A stretch of 64,000 bases of DNA. It comes from an uncultured Lachnospiraceae bacterium (GTDB lineage: Bacteria > Bacillota > Clostridia > Lachnospirales > Lachnospiraceae). The stretch lies in assembly GCA_947644545.1 (NCBI GenBank), contig CANRZW010000016.1, forward strand, positions 1-64,000. The letters are read 5' to 3'. Positions 1 to 8,530 of the stretch are shown here, piece after piece. How positions within the stretch are numbered: the stretch's first letter is position 1; every line of letters begins with the position of its first letter. Position numbers and translations under genes: made by a program. The notes beneath the pieces were generated by a model. The model had not been told where the DNA came from. It was given only the letters and a program-made list of their open reading frames with translations, and did not search any database.

Positions 1-1
1 T

Positions 2-850
2 TCAAAAGTTAATTCTGACATAATTTTGAACCTCCTCGATAATATTGTTTGGGGTAGATGCCCCTGCTGTAATACCCACCAAGCGGACAGATTTAGGTAA
101 ATCTAAGTGCAAGTCATTCAGTGTTTGTATAAAATACGTGTTTGCACACTCCTGCATGCAGATCTCATATAGCTTCCTTGTATTAGAACTATGATTACCA
201 CCTATTACTATCATAACATCGACTTGAGCTGCTATTTTCCTAGCCTCAGTCTGCCGAACTTCCGTAGCGTTACATATAGTATTCACAACACTACCATTGT
301 AACCTTTTTTCATAAAAATTTCAACCACATCTTGAAATTTATTGTAGTTAAATGTCGTCTGGGAAACCACACATACCTCTTTACCCGCTTCAAAGCTGAA
401 TTTTTCCGCTTCCTCAGGTGATCCGATCACAATTGCCGGGGTACTGGACCATCCCATAATCCCCTCTACTTCCGGGTGTCCGGCATTGCCTATGATAACG
501 ATCTGCCTGCCCGCCCGGCTTTCCTTTTCCACGATATTATGAATACGCTTCACAAATGGACAGGTCGCATCCACACACTCCATGCCTCGTGCTTCTATTT
601 CCTCACAGATTCGTTTTGGCACGCCATGCGAACGAATCACCACGGTTCCCTCCCGGATCTGCTGCAGACTCTCTTCCGTCTCAATGACCTGCACGCCTCT
701 TTGCTCCAGATCCCTGACCACTTCCTCATTGTGAATGATCGGTCCGTAAGTATAGATCGGCTTGCCGGTCCTGACCTGCTCATATACCTGCTCCACTGCT
801 CTTTTCACGCCGAAACAGAAACCGGCATGTTCCGCCAAGATCACTTCCAT
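2..850 (-). CDS. ispH: 4-hydroxy-3-methylbut-2-enyl diphosphate reductase
   Basis: IspH is the last enzyme of the MEP isoprenoid pathway; it reduces HMBPP to IPP and DMAPP with a [4Fe-4S] cluster in the cytoplasm. The 282-residue protein has the three cluster cysteines C12 (motif AGFCFGVKRA), C97 (ATCPFV) and C193 (ICNATEVRQ), the substrate histidines H40, H75 and H125, and E127 in GHPE. It is complete: the TGA stop is at 2-4. Many Clostridia carry IspH fused to ribosomal protein S1; here the reading frame stops after the reductase, so an S1 gene, if present, would lie just beyond the left edge. It follows cmk on the same strand, a conserved Clostridia order, separated by a repeat element. 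Confidence 0.97.
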   Translation of the reverse strand: MEVILAEHAGFCFGVKRAVEQVYEQVRTGKPIYTYGPIIHNEEVVRDLEQRGVQVIETEESLQQIREGTVVIRSHGVPKRICEEIEARGMECVDATCPFVKRIHNIVEKESRAGRQIVIIGNAGHPEVEGIMGWSSTPAIVIGSPEEAEKFSFEAGKEVCVVSQTTFNYNKFQDVVEIFMKKGYNGSVVNTICNATEVRQTEARKIAAQVDVMIVIGGNHSSNTRKLYEICMQECANTYFIQTLNDLHLDLPKSVRLVGITAGASTPNNIIEEVQNYVRINF

Positions 851-868
851 ATTAAATTCCTCATTTGC

Positions 869-949
869 TATGAAAGTCTTCGACTTTCACAGCATGGATG
901 GCCATGCGGCCCGCCCGACGGCAGGCTAAGCATGATGTAAGTTTACTGT
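869..949. repeat. interspersed palindromic repeat, copy A
   Basis: This 81-bp stretch between cmk and ispH is nearly identical to 20145-20224. It contains an 8-bp hairpin (TGAAAGTC, loop TTC, GACTTTCA at 871-889) and a second hairpin (GCATGG/CCATGC at 892-907), then a GC-rich part ending GGCAGGCTAAGCATGATG and GTTTACT. It is not coding on its own; read through, it adds a YESLRLSQ.GWPCGP peptide to spurious reading frames. A REP-like or small non-autonomous mobile element is the best guess. Confidence 0.85.
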
Positions 950-991
950 CAATTTCCTCTTCCTTCAACCTTATGCCGGGCGTCTTGCCGC

Positions 992-1651
992 TCATCTTCC
1001 CAGAAGCGCGGTCACGGCATCGACCGCCTCCTCGATCGTCATATAAGACGAGTCCACAAGAACCGCGTCTTCCGCCTGCTTTAATGGCGAAATATCCCGG
1101 GTCATATCCTGATGATCCCGTTCGATAATATCCTTCTCAATTTCATCCAGATTGCAGGATACCCCTCTTCCTTCCAGTTCCTTATATCTACGTTCCGCCC
1201 GTACTCTGCTATCCGCCGTCAGATAGACTTTAACCTGTGCATCCGGCAGCACGCAGGTTCCGATGTCCCTGCCATCCATAACCACATCCTGATTGGCCGC
1301 CAGTTTCTGCTGCAATTCAACCAGCTTCCGGCGGACATTAGGATTCGGGCTGCTGGCCGATGCCATATTGCCGACTTCCTCGGTCCTGATCAGACCGTTG
1401 ACATTCTCGCCGTTCAGATATACAATCTGTTCGCCGTTCTCATATCCTATGGAAATATCCGCCTCCCGGCACTTCGCATTGATCTTCTCTGTCTCCGAGG
1501 GCAATATCTTCTCCCGAATCAGATAAAGCGCCATCGCACGATACATTGCCCCTGTATCCACGTAGATATACCCCAGCTTCTTAGCGATCATTTTTGCTAT
1601 CGTACTCTTACCGGCTCCTGCCGGACCATCTATTGCAATATTAACTCCCAT
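992..1651 (-). CDS. cmk: cytidylate kinase
   Basis: Cytidylate kinase phosphorylates CMP and dCMP with ATP in the cytoplasm. The N-terminus carries the P-loop GPAGAGKST (residues 9-17), followed by the VDTGAMYRA and MDGRDIGT motifs typical of the Cmk family; the length of about 219 residues is normal. Two ATG codons stand side by side at 1654 and 1651. The GGAG at 1658-1661 is 6 nt from the second and only 3 nt from the first, so 1651 is preferred. The start overlaps the end of the upstream flavoprotein gene by 11 bp, implying translational coupling. ispH lies downstream. Confidence 0.96.
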   Translation of the reverse strand: MGVNIAIDGPAGAGKSTIAKMIAKKLGYIYVDTGAMYRAMALYLIREKILPSETEKINAKCREADISIGYENGEQIVYLNGENVNGLIRTEEVGNMASASSPNPNVRRKLVELQQKLAANQDVVMDGRDIGTCVLPDAQVKVYLTADSRVRAERRYKELEGRGVSCNLDEIEKDIIERDHQDMTRDISPLKQAEDAVLVDSSYMTIEEAVDAVTALLGR

Positions 1652-2915
1652 CATCTACTCCATTTCTGCACTGCTTTTGATTGATTTCTTCTATACTGCT
1701 TCCCGCCAAATGCCCCGTCGACCAGGCAATCTGCAGATTGAATCCGCCCGTTAAGGCATCCAGATCAAGCAGTTCACCCGCCAAATACAAACCCTGTATG
1801 CGCTTCGACTCCATTGTAGACGGATTCACTTCCTTTACTTTGATCCCACCCTGCGTGATGATCGCTTCTGTAAATCCGCGCATTCCCCGCACATGCATCG
1901 TCAGCCCCTTTGTCACGCTGACCAGCCTGCTTCGTTCCTCTCTCGTGATCTCATGGATCTTCTTCTCCGCATCGATGTTCGATCGTTTGATCATCACCGG
2001 AATCAGCTTGGAGGGAAATAACCCGCCAAGTACATTCTTGAACTGTTTGTTCTGATTCTCTTCAAAATCACGCAGGATACGCCTGTCCAGCTGCTCGACC
2101 GAAAGCGCCGGTTTCAAATCAACCGTTATCGTCACATCATCCGGATCCTTACTCTTATAATAGAAACTACTGGCGGATAAGACAAGCGGCCCGCTGACCC
2201 CAAAATGGGTGAAAAGCATCTCCCCAAATCCATCCCATATCCTTTTCCCTTTGCAGCACATCGTCAGGGTAACGTTCTTCAAAGACAATCCCTGCAGAGT
2301 GGCGCACCAGGGTTCCACAATTTCCATAGGCGTCAAAGCCGGCCTGCATTCCTTCACGGTATGCCCCAGCCTGACTGCCATCCGGTGTCCGTCTCCCGTT
2401 GATCCGGTGCCTGGATATGACAGCCCGCCCGTTGCCAGTATGACCGCATCGGCCGAAAGCCGCTTTCCACCGGACAGTAACACGCCGGTCACACAGTCAT
2501 TCTCGGCCAGCACTTCCTCTGCCTTCGTATGCAGTCTCACATCGACGCCGCTTTGACGAAGCAGTTTTGTCAACACCGCCAGGATATCCGACGAATGATC
2601 TGACGCCGGAAACACCCGCGCCCCGCGCTCCACCTTGAGCGGACAGCCCGCCTGACGAAGCAGCTCCATCAACTGTATATTGTTAAACTCATAAAAAGCG
2701 CTGTAAAGAAATTTGGGATTGCTCACCGTATTTTCAAACAATCCCTCCATGTCACAGGCATTCGTCACATTGCATCTACCCTTGCCCGTGATAAAAAGCT
2801 TCTTACCTAATTTTTCATTTTGCTCTAAAAGCAGCACACTGTGCCCACATTCTGCAGCGGCATATGCTGCCATCATCCCTGACGCACCGCCGCCGATCAC
2901 GATCACATGTCCCAT
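1641..2915 (-). CDS. BaiN/HI0933-family NAD(P)/FAD-dependent oxidoreductase
   Basis: A 424-residue flavoprotein with an N-terminal Rossmann motif (VIGGGASGMMAA, residues 5-16), the family motif GKKLFITGKGRCNVTN after it, and a C-terminal FAD-contact segment (GLYLAGELLDLDALTGGFNLQIA). These are the marks of the YhiN/HI0933/BaiN family, usually annotated as aminoacetone oxidase family or flavocyanin-like reductase. One member (BaiN) has been linked to bile-acid metabolism, but most members have no proven substrate, so no reaction is assigned. The start lies 7 bp after the RpiR gene, and the end overlaps cmk, so it sits within an apparent tetR-rpiR-baiN-cmk-ispH transcription unit. Confidence 0.9.
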   Translation of the reverse strand: MGHVIVIGGGASGMMAAYAAAECGHSVLLLEQNEKLGKKLFITGKGRCNVTNACDMEGLFENTVSNPKFLYSAFYEFNNIQLMELLRQAGCPLKVERGARVFPASDHSSDILAVLTKLLRQSGVDVRLHTKAEEVLAENDCVTGVLLSGGKRLSADAVILATGGLSYPGTGSTGDGHRMAVRLGHTVKECRPALTPMEIVEPWCATLQGLSLKNVTLTMCCKGKRIWDGFGEMLFTHFGVSGPLVLSASSFYYKSKDPDDVTITVDLKPALSVEQLDRRILRDFEENQNKQFKNVLGGLFPSKLIPVMIKRSNIDAEKKIHEITREERSRLVSVTKGLTMHVRGMRGFTEAIITQGGIKVKEVNPSTMESKRIQGLYLAGELLDLDALTGGFNLQIAWSTGHLAGSSIEEINQKQCRNGVDDGS

Positions 2916-2922
2916 TCAGATT

Positions 2923-3852
2923 CTACTCGCCTTTCTTTCGCAGCGGATAATTGAGCATCGGTTCCTCATCGATAAAGTTAATCTCATCATTCAGATAGAC
3001 CTGATAATTGTTCCACGCTTCCTCAAGATTCTTCAGATTCTTCTTGACTTCCTCAGGACGTTTCAGACACATCGCCACCACCAATGCATTGATCACACTC
3101 AGCGGCGCCACCAGAGAATCTACGATCGATACCATATCGCTTCTTGCCAGAAGATTACAGGAGGAATAAAGATTCATCGGCGAATGCACGGAATCCGTGA
3201 TCGTGATCACCTTGGCATTCCTGTCATTGGCAAACTCCATCGCCTTGAGCGTCCGCATCGAATATCTCGGAAAACTGATGCCGATCATGGCATCCTGCTC
3301 GTCAATCCGTATCATCTGTTCAAAGGTCTCTGAAATACTGGTTGTCTTCAATAAGATCACGTTCCCACGGATCATATTCAAATAGAAATTCAGGAACTCC
3401 GCCAGCGGTTCACAGCTTCTGACGCCCATCATATAGACTGTCTTCGCTTCCAGAATAATATCGACAGCCGTCTCAAACGCCGCCGGATCCAGCTTCTGTA
3501 TCGTATCCTGCAGTTTCTCAATGTCCGCATGTAAAACGGATGTCAGAATCTCCGACTGCGTGCTCTTACCATACTTGGCGCCGATCTTCTGTACGGAGTT
3601 GATCTTATTCTGTACCCAGTCTTCCAAATCTCTCTGAAATTCCGGATACCCGTTATATCCGATATACATGGCATACCGCACGACCGTGGACTCGCTCACC
3701 CCCACAGTCTCTCCCAGTCTCGCCGCCGTCATGAAGACTGCCTGGTCATAATGATCATAGATAAAAGCGGAGATTGCCTTCTGCCCCTTGCTCATTCTTC
3801 CGTAATGTTCATTTATTCTCGTAATAATATCATATCGATTCTCTATCGCCAT
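2923..3852 (-). CDS. MurR/RpiR-family transcriptional regulator
   Basis: The 309-residue protein has an N-terminal RpiR-type helix-turn-helix (about residues 1-77; VGVSESTVVRYAMYIGYNGYPEF) and a sugar-isomerase (SIS) domain from about 105 to 260 that in this family binds phosphosugars. The target is not evident: no sugar operon is adjacent, and the genes around it (TetR regulator upstream, BaiN-like flavoprotein and cmk downstream) do not suggest a ligand. No strong ribosome site lies immediately before the ATG; a purine-rich GGGAAGGGG is 16 nt upstream, so the start is less certain than the family. Confidence 0.9.
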   Translation of the reverse strand: MAIENRYDIITRINEHYGRMSKGQKAISAFIYDHYDQAVFMTAARLGETVGVSESTVVRYAMYIGYNGYPEFQRDLEDWVQNKINSVQKIGAKYGKSTQSEILTSVLHADIEKLQDTIQKLDPAAFETAVDIILEAKTVYMMGVRSCEPLAEFLNFYLNMIRGNVILLKTTSISETFEQMIRIDEQDAMIGISFPRYSMRTLKAMEFANDRNAKVITITDSVHSPMNLYSSCNLLARSDMVSIVDSLVAPLSVINALVVAMCLKRPEEVKKNLKNLEEAWNNYQVYLNDEINFIDEEPMLNYPLRKKGE

Positions 3853-3902
3853 CTTCTATTGAATATAACCCCTTCCCTGCAGCATGCAGACTGCACACAC
3901 CA

Positions 3903-4454
3903 TTAAGCATTCAGGAAAACCCGGTAAAACTCCTCTAAAAGCTTCACGGTATCTTCCTGCTGCAGATCGTAGTCATCTGTCAGAGACATACAGGCCGAAC
4001 CATGAATAAAGATCCACATTCTCATAAACATACCGCTGGGATCCTTGCATCCATGTGCCCTGGCATTCCCGATTTCTCTGACAACCGTTCCCTTTGTCCC
4101 ATTCAGGAGATCGTACAGACTCTTACCACGACGATTCTCCGAAATAAACAAAAGCTTAAACAGCTGCTGTTCCTCCTGTGCAAAACGAATGTAAGCCAGC
4201 CCCAGATCCACAAACGGTGTATCGTGCGTTTTCGGAAAATTCTCATAATACTCCCCAAAGAACACGATCGCCTTCTCATACAATTCGTTTCCGAGTTCTT
4301 CCATATTCTTATACAGACGGAAGATCGGCTGTGTGGAACATCCCGCTTTCGCAGCCAGCGTTCTGGCGCTTACCTGGGCAATGCCTTCCTGTCTTGCCAT
4401 TTGAAACGCCGTATTCAAAATTTCATTTTTCGTAATCGTCTCTTTCCTTGCCAT
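3903..4454 (-). CDS. TetR/AcrR-family transcriptional regulator
   Basis: A 183-residue one-domain repressor-like protein. The first 50 residues form the TetR helix-turn-helix (ARTLAAKAGCSTQPIFRLYKNMEEL), followed by an all-helical ligand domain. It is the first gene after a strong sigma-A promoter whose -10 box abuts a perfect 12-bp palindrome, so autoregulation is likely. It is followed by rpiR after 50 bp with no terminator seen, so it may also control the downstream genes. The ligand is unknown. Confidence 0.92.
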   Translation of the reverse strand: MARKETITKNEILNTAFQMARQEGIAQVSARTLAAKAGCSTQPIFRLYKNMEELGNELYEKAIVFFGEYYENFPKTHDTPFVDLGLAYIRFAQEEQQLFKLLFISENRRGKSLYDLLNGTKGTVVREIGNARAHGCKDPSGMFMRMWIFIHGSACMSLTDDYDLQQEDTVKLLEEFYRVFLNA

Positions 4455-4492
4455 AAGAATTTCCCTCTCCCTGTATCATACCCAACATTTGG

Positions 4493-4532
4493 TAACATAT
4501 GTTATTATAATAGAATATAACTGCTTCGTCAA
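4493..4532 (-). promoter_or_regulatory. tetR promoter with palindromic operator
   Basis: Reading the minus strand, a -35 TTGACG (4527-4532) and a -10 TATAAT (4504-4509) are 17 bp apart. The perfect palindrome TAACATATGTTA (4493-4504) begins at the last base of the -10 box and covers the start site, as expected for an autorepressor of the TetR family. Confidence 0.75.
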
Positions 4533-4549
4533 CCTCTTTATATCATAAA

Positions 4550-4578
4550 ACAGGGACAGATTAAAAATCTGTCCCTGT
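4550..4578 (-). terminator. rho-independent terminator after the oad operon
   Basis: A 12-bp perfect stem (ACAGGGACAGAT/ATCTGTCCCTGT) with a 5-nt loop lies about 80 bp past oadA. On the minus strand it is followed by TTTTATG, a short U-tract, so it ends the oad transcript before the tetR promoter. Confidence 0.75.
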
Positions 4579-4656
4579 CTGACCTTCTGTATCCCTTCTA
4601 ATCTATGACCTTCTATCCGTCATGTCATAGTCCGTCTCCACAGAATGCTGTCATTA

Positions 4657-6087
4657 TCAAACCGGATATGCTCCGTTCTTTGTATCAGCTACACTCATAT
4701 CAACCTTTTCCTGCTGTGCCTGACGATATTTGAAGAAGTCAATAGCAACCTGCGGGAATAATGCGTAGGACAATACGTCCTCATCCTGCTGCTTCCATTC
4801 TTTCATCTCCGCTTCCAGACCTGCAAGCTCCGGTTCCACATGGCCGGTCGCCTCGGCTGAACGTGCGGTAGAACGTTTCTCGCCAGGGATAACCTTATCG
4901 ATCACTTCCTGATTCATGGGCTTAACCGTCTGCCCATAATTGCCGCGGAGCAGATCCTTGAACTCTCCTGTCGCCATCTTATATCTCTCGCCCATCAATA
5001 CGTTAAATACAGCCTGTGTACCGACGATCTGGGAAGAAGGCGTAACCAGCGGCGGCTCACCGCAGTCTTTACGGACTCTCGGAATCTCTTCCAGCACATC
5101 CTGATACTTATCTTCCGCTTTCTGCTCCTTGAGCTGGCTTACCATATTGGACAGCATACCACCAGGAACCTGATAACGCAGCGTATTGATGTTGACGCCA
5201 AGCACTTTCGTGCTCATCAGGCCGGAAGCGATACATTCCTCACGGTAAGGACGGAAATAATCTGCAATCTGTGCCAGGATATCCTGATCATAACCGCTGT
5301 CATACGGTGTGCCCTTGAAGGTCTCCACCATAACCTCGGTCGCCGGCTGGGAAGTGCCAAGTGCAAAAGGAGAAATCGCACAATCGATAATGTCCACGCC
5401 AGCCTCCACTGCTTTCAGATACGTCATGGACGCTACACCGGATGTATAATGCGTATGCAGCTGGATCGGCAGCTTAGTGCTCTCCTTCAACGTCTTTACA
5501 AGTTCCGCTGCGCGGTAAGGAACGAGCAGACCCGCCATATCTTTAATACAGATGGAATCAGCGCCCATCTCCTCGATCTTCTTCGCCATATCTGCCCAAT
5601 ACTCTAAAGTATAAGCATCTCCAAGCGTATAAGAAAGAGCGATCTGAGACTCTCCTCTGCCCTCCTGCTTCTTAATCTTGTTCGTCGCGTCCACTGCCGC
5701 CTGAAGGTTCCGAATATCATTCAGGCAGTCAAAAATTCTGATCACATCAATTCCGTTTGCGATAGATTTCTCAACAAACGCGTATACCACATCATCTGCA
5801 TAAGGTCTGTATCCCAGAATGTTCTGTCCTCTGAAAAGCATCTGCAGTTTCGTATTCTTAAAGCCGTCACGCAGTTTGCGTAATCTTTCCCACGGATCTT
5901 CCTTCAGGAAACGAAGAGAAGCATCGAAGGTAGCGCCTCCCCAACATTCCACTGCGTGATAGCCGACTTTATCCATTTTCTCCACGATGGGAAGCATCAT
6001 CTCTGTAGGCATTCTCGTTGCGATCAGAGACTGGTGCGCATCACGGAGAACAGTTTCCATAATCTTAACTGGTTTTTGTTCTGCCAT
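4657..6087 (-). CDS. oadA: OadA-like pyruvate/oxaloacetate carboxyltransferase subunit, no biotin domain
   Basis: This is the carboxyltransferase shared by oxaloacetate decarboxylase alpha, pyruvate carboxylase subunit B and the 5S subunit of transcarboxylase. Visible motifs are ETVLRDAHQS near the N-terminus (metal aspartate), MLFRGQN, the carboxylated-lysine motif CIKDMAG and the metal pair LHTHYTSG. At 476 residues it lacks the C-terminal biotin domain of classical OadA, so it must use the separate carrier encoded two genes upstream. The ATG at 6087 is chosen over an upstream one at 6144 because it has AGAAAGGA 11 nt before it and begins the conserved MAEQKPVKIMETVLRD. It is the last gene of the operon, before a strong terminator. 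Confidence 0.93.
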   Translation of the reverse strand: MAEQKPVKIMETVLRDAHQSLIATRMPTEMMLPIVEKMDKVGYHAVECWGGATFDASLRFLKEDPWERLRKLRDGFKNTKLQMLFRGQNILGYRPYADDVVYAFVEKSIANGIDVIRIFDCLNDIRNLQAAVDATNKIKKQEGRGESQIALSYTLGDAYTLEYWADMAKKIEEMGADSICIKDMAGLLVPYRAAELVKTLKESTKLPIQLHTHYTSGVASMTYLKAVEAGVDIIDCAISPFALGTSQPATEVMVETFKGTPYDSGYDQDILAQIADYFRPYREECIASGLMSTKVLGVNINTLRYQVPGGMLSNMVSQLKEQKAEDKYQDVLEEIPRVRKDCGEPPLVTPSSQIVGTQAVFNVLMGERYKMATGEFKDLLRGNYGQTVKPMNQEVIDKVIPGEKRSTARSAEATGHVEPELAGLEAEMKEWKQQDEDVLSYALFPQVAIDFFKYRQAQQEKVDMSVADTKNGAYPV

Positions 6088-6166
6088 TTTATATTCATTC
6101 CTTTCTCTCATAATAGATTCCGAATAGCACCTATTCAGAAACAACTAAAGTTGTTTCCCGTATAAT

Positions 6167-7315
6167 TTAGAATACGCCAAACACTGCCATAAAGGTACCG
6201 GCTGCCACAGCCGTACCGATAACGCCTGCCACATTAGGACCCATAGCATGCATCAACAGGAAGTTGGTCGGATCCGCTTCCGCTCCCACCTTCTGAGATA
6301 CTCTTGCTGCCATAGGCACGGCAGATACACCGGCCGAACCGATCAGCGGATTTACTTTACCCTTAGTCAGTACGCACATCAGTTTACCGAACAATACACC
6401 GGCTGCCGTACCGAACGCGAATGCGATCAGACCAAGGATAACGATCTTGATCGTATCCCAGTTCAGGAACGCTTCTGCGCTGGTCGTAGCGCCTACCGAA
6501 GTACCCAGAACAATAACAACGATATACATAAGTGCATTGGAAGCCGTATCAGCCAGCTGTCTGACTACGCCGCACTCTCTGAACAGATTACCAAGCATCA
6601 GCATACCTACAAGGGGTGCTGTTGTCGGAAGGATAAGCGCAACTACAACCGTTACAACGATCGGGAACAGTATCTTCTCCAGCTTACTTACCGGACGAAG
6701 CTGGCCCATCTTGATCTTCCTCTCCTTCTCGGTAGTAAACAGCTTCATAATAGGCGGCTGAATGATCGGTACAAGCGCCATATAGGAATATGCCGCTACC
6801 GCGATCGGTCCCATCAGAGTTGTCTGTCCCAGCTTACCTGCAAGGAAGATCGATGTCGGGCCGTCAGCGCCGCCGATAATAGAGATTGCCGCTGCAGCCT
6901 TATCATTGAAGCCTAAGAAGATTGCTCCGAAATACGCCGCAAAAATACCAAACTGTGCCGCCGCACCGAGCAGAAAGCTCTTCGGATTGGCGATCAACGG
7001 ACCGAAATCCGTCATGGCTCCTACCCCCATAAAGATCAGGGACGGCAGGATAGCCCACTCATCCAGCAGATAGAAATAGTACAGCAGACCGCCGCCTGCG
7101 CCGCCCTCTCCGACCGGTGCCATAATATCCGGATAGATATTAACAAGCAGCATACCGAACGCGATCGGAACCAGCAAAAGCGGTTCAAATCCTCTGCCTA
7201 TAGCCAGATATAGAAAGACAAGTGCTACAACAATCATGACATAGTTCCCGACAGTCAAGTTAAAAAACGCGGTCTGATGGATCAGATTGTCAAGCGTCTC
7301 AACTATATAATTCAT
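6167..7315 (-). CDS. oadB: Na+-translocating decarboxylase beta subunit
   Basis: OadB/GcdB is the integral membrane subunit that decarboxylates carboxybiotin and exports Na+. The 382-residue protein is made of about nine or more hydrophobic segments and carries the signature GGADGPTSI with the essential aspartate at D151, plus the C-terminal [14 protein letters not shown] segment with the conserved Asn-Val. Length and motifs are typical, so it looks fully functional. It lies between the biotin carrier and oadA in the same operon. Confidence 0.95.
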   Translation of the reverse strand: MNYIVETLDNLIHQTAFFNLTVGNYVMIVVALVFLYLAIGRGFEPLLLVPIAFGMLLVNIYPDIMAPVGEGGAGGGLLYYFYLLDEWAILPSLIFMGVGAMTDFGPLIANPKSFLLGAAAQFGIFAAYFGAIFLGFNDKAAAAISIIGGADGPTSIFLAGKLGQTTLMGPIAVAAYSYMALVPIIQPPIMKLFTTEKERKIKMGQLRPVSKLEKILFPIVVTVVVALILPTTAPLVGMLMLGNLFRECGVVRQLADTASNALMYIVVIVLGTSVGATTSAEAFLNWDTIKIVILGLIAFAFGTAAGVLFGKLMCVLTKGKVNPLIGSAGVSAVPMAARVSQKVGAEADPTNFLLMHAMGPNVAGVIGTAVAAGTFMAVFGVF

Positions 7316-7376
7316 CTTATTAACCTCCTGTAGTTTTAATTCCAGAAACCAGCCCGCTTAAAGCTGATACTGACCA

Positions 7377-7751
7377 TTAGTTCAATGTTGCCAGTAATGC
7401 GCCTGCTTCCACTGCATCGCCTACTGCCACATTAATACTTGCTACAGTACCGTCTTCCGGAGCAACGACAGGAATCTCCATCTTCATCGCCTCTACGATC
7501 ACGACAGCATCACCCTTCTTCACTGCCTGTCCTACGTTCGCTTCAATCTTAAATACCTTACCTGCTGCACCTGCCTCGATCTTAATGCTGCCTGCTGCGC
7601 CTGCCGCGGGAGCTGCTGCCGGAGCCGGAGCTGCCTTGGGTGCCGCTTTGGGAGCCTTGGGAGCTGCTGCTACAGGCGCTCCGCTTGTCTGACCTTCCTC
7701 TACCACTACATCATATACGTTGCCGTTAACGGTGATTGTATAATTTTTCAT
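7377..7751 (-). CDS. biotin carboxyl carrier protein of the decarboxylase
   Basis: A small biotin carrier: an N-terminal strand MKNYTITVNGNVYDV, an Ala/Pro-rich flexible linker (about residues 25-55) and a C-terminal biotinyl domain with EAMKMEIP, where the second lysine-bearing position (K90) takes biotin. Two ATG codons are possible; AGGAGG is 8 nt from 7751 but only 2 nt from 7757, so 7751 is used (124 residues). It shuttles CO2 between the carboxyltransferases (mmdA and/or oadA) and the membrane beta subunit encoded next to it. Confidence 0.95.
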   Translation of the reverse strand: MKNYTITVNGNVYDVVVEEGQTSGAPVAAAPKAPKAAPKAAPAPAAAPAAGAAGSIKIEAGAAGKVFKIEANVGQAVKKGDAVVIVEAMKMEIPVVAPEDGTVASINVAVGDAVEAGALLATLN

Positions 7752-7772
7752 CTTCATATCCTCCTATAACTT

Positions 7773-8513
7773 TCAGGCATTCTGCCATTTGCTCTTATTA
7801 GATTTTCTGATAGACCTCACTACAAATCCATCTGTGGAACCGGAACCCTCATATGCTGCAACTGCCGCCGCGATCACCGCTGCCAGTTCCGTATCGTCAC
7901 TCAGCTCTTCTTCCACTACAGGCGCCGCTGCCGGAGCTGCTGCCTTGACAGGCTGTGCACTCGGCTGCTCTTTGGATTTCTTCATCTTTGCTTCCAGTTT
8001 GGGGATCACACCGAATGCGGAAATGATCAGGCTGATGATAATCAGCACTACAAATACGGTTCCCATACCGATCAGCGTATTCATAGCCGCTCTTCCCATA
8101 TTCTCACCCGTAGAATATTTGATATTCGTTGAAATTCCCTGGTAAGCAGACATGTCGGCCGCAAAAACAATATCCATCACGGCATCATGGTCAGACCCCA
8201 AAATGTTAATGCTGATGACGATCTCCTCATCACCCATTACCACAGAACCGCCGTTAGTGCCTTCAAAGGTACCTATATCCTCCAGCGCGCTCTGCCAGTC
8301 AAGAAGTCCATTGTAAATAATAGGGTCAGCCGCATACTGCTCTATCGCGCCCTGGCTTACGATCGTATCCATCTGCTGAACCGTCGTCTCGCCATACTGC
8401 AGCAACATCTCATCATCAGCACCGGACGCTTGTGCCTTCGTCTCCTCCTGACCGCACGCACACAGACCGACCATACAGGTGATCACACCTAATATTGCTA
8501 ATAATTTTTTCAT
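7773..8513 (-). CDS. OadG-family gamma subunit with an extra lipoprotein-like N-terminal domain
   Basis: The C-terminal part is recognisably OadG: one membrane helix (about 145-168), a Lys/Pro/Ala linker and the closing block DDTELAAVIAAAVAAYEG...FVVRSIRK. Unlike the short classical gamma subunits, about 120 residues precede the helix. They start with a lipoprotein signal (lipobox LCAC, lipidated C20) and form a predicted extracellular domain of unknown role. The start at 8513 is favoured because AAAGGAT is about 12 nt upstream, while the ATG at 8525 has no spacing. The gene lies between mmdA (17 bp upstream) and the biotin carrier. OadG normally anchors and stabilises the complex. Confidence 0.85.
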   Translation of the reverse strand: MKKLLAILGVITCMVGLCACGQEETKAQASGADDEMLLQYGETTVQQMDTIVSQGAIEQYAADPIIYNGLLDWQSALEDIGTFEGTNGGSVVMGDEEIVISINILGSDHDAVMDIVFAADMSAYQGISTNIKYSTGENMGRAAMNTLIGMGTVFVVLIIISLIISAFGVIPKLEAKMKKSKEQPSAQPVKAAAPAAAPVVEEELSDDTELAAVIAAAVAAYEGSGSTDGFVVRSIRKSNKSKWQNA

Positions 8514-8530
8514 ATTAAGTATCATCCTTT

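Noticed and set aside
476-940. 154-codon plus-strand frame ending in YESLRLSQHGWPCGP
   Set aside because: It is antisense to ispH and ends in the repeat; no ribosome site, and the peptide is only translated repeat.
4657-6087. OadA as a truncated gene lacking its biotin domain
   Set aside because: A separate biotin carrier is in the same operon, and the length fits 5S/pyruvate-carboxylase-B-type subunits, so it is a split design and not a truncation.
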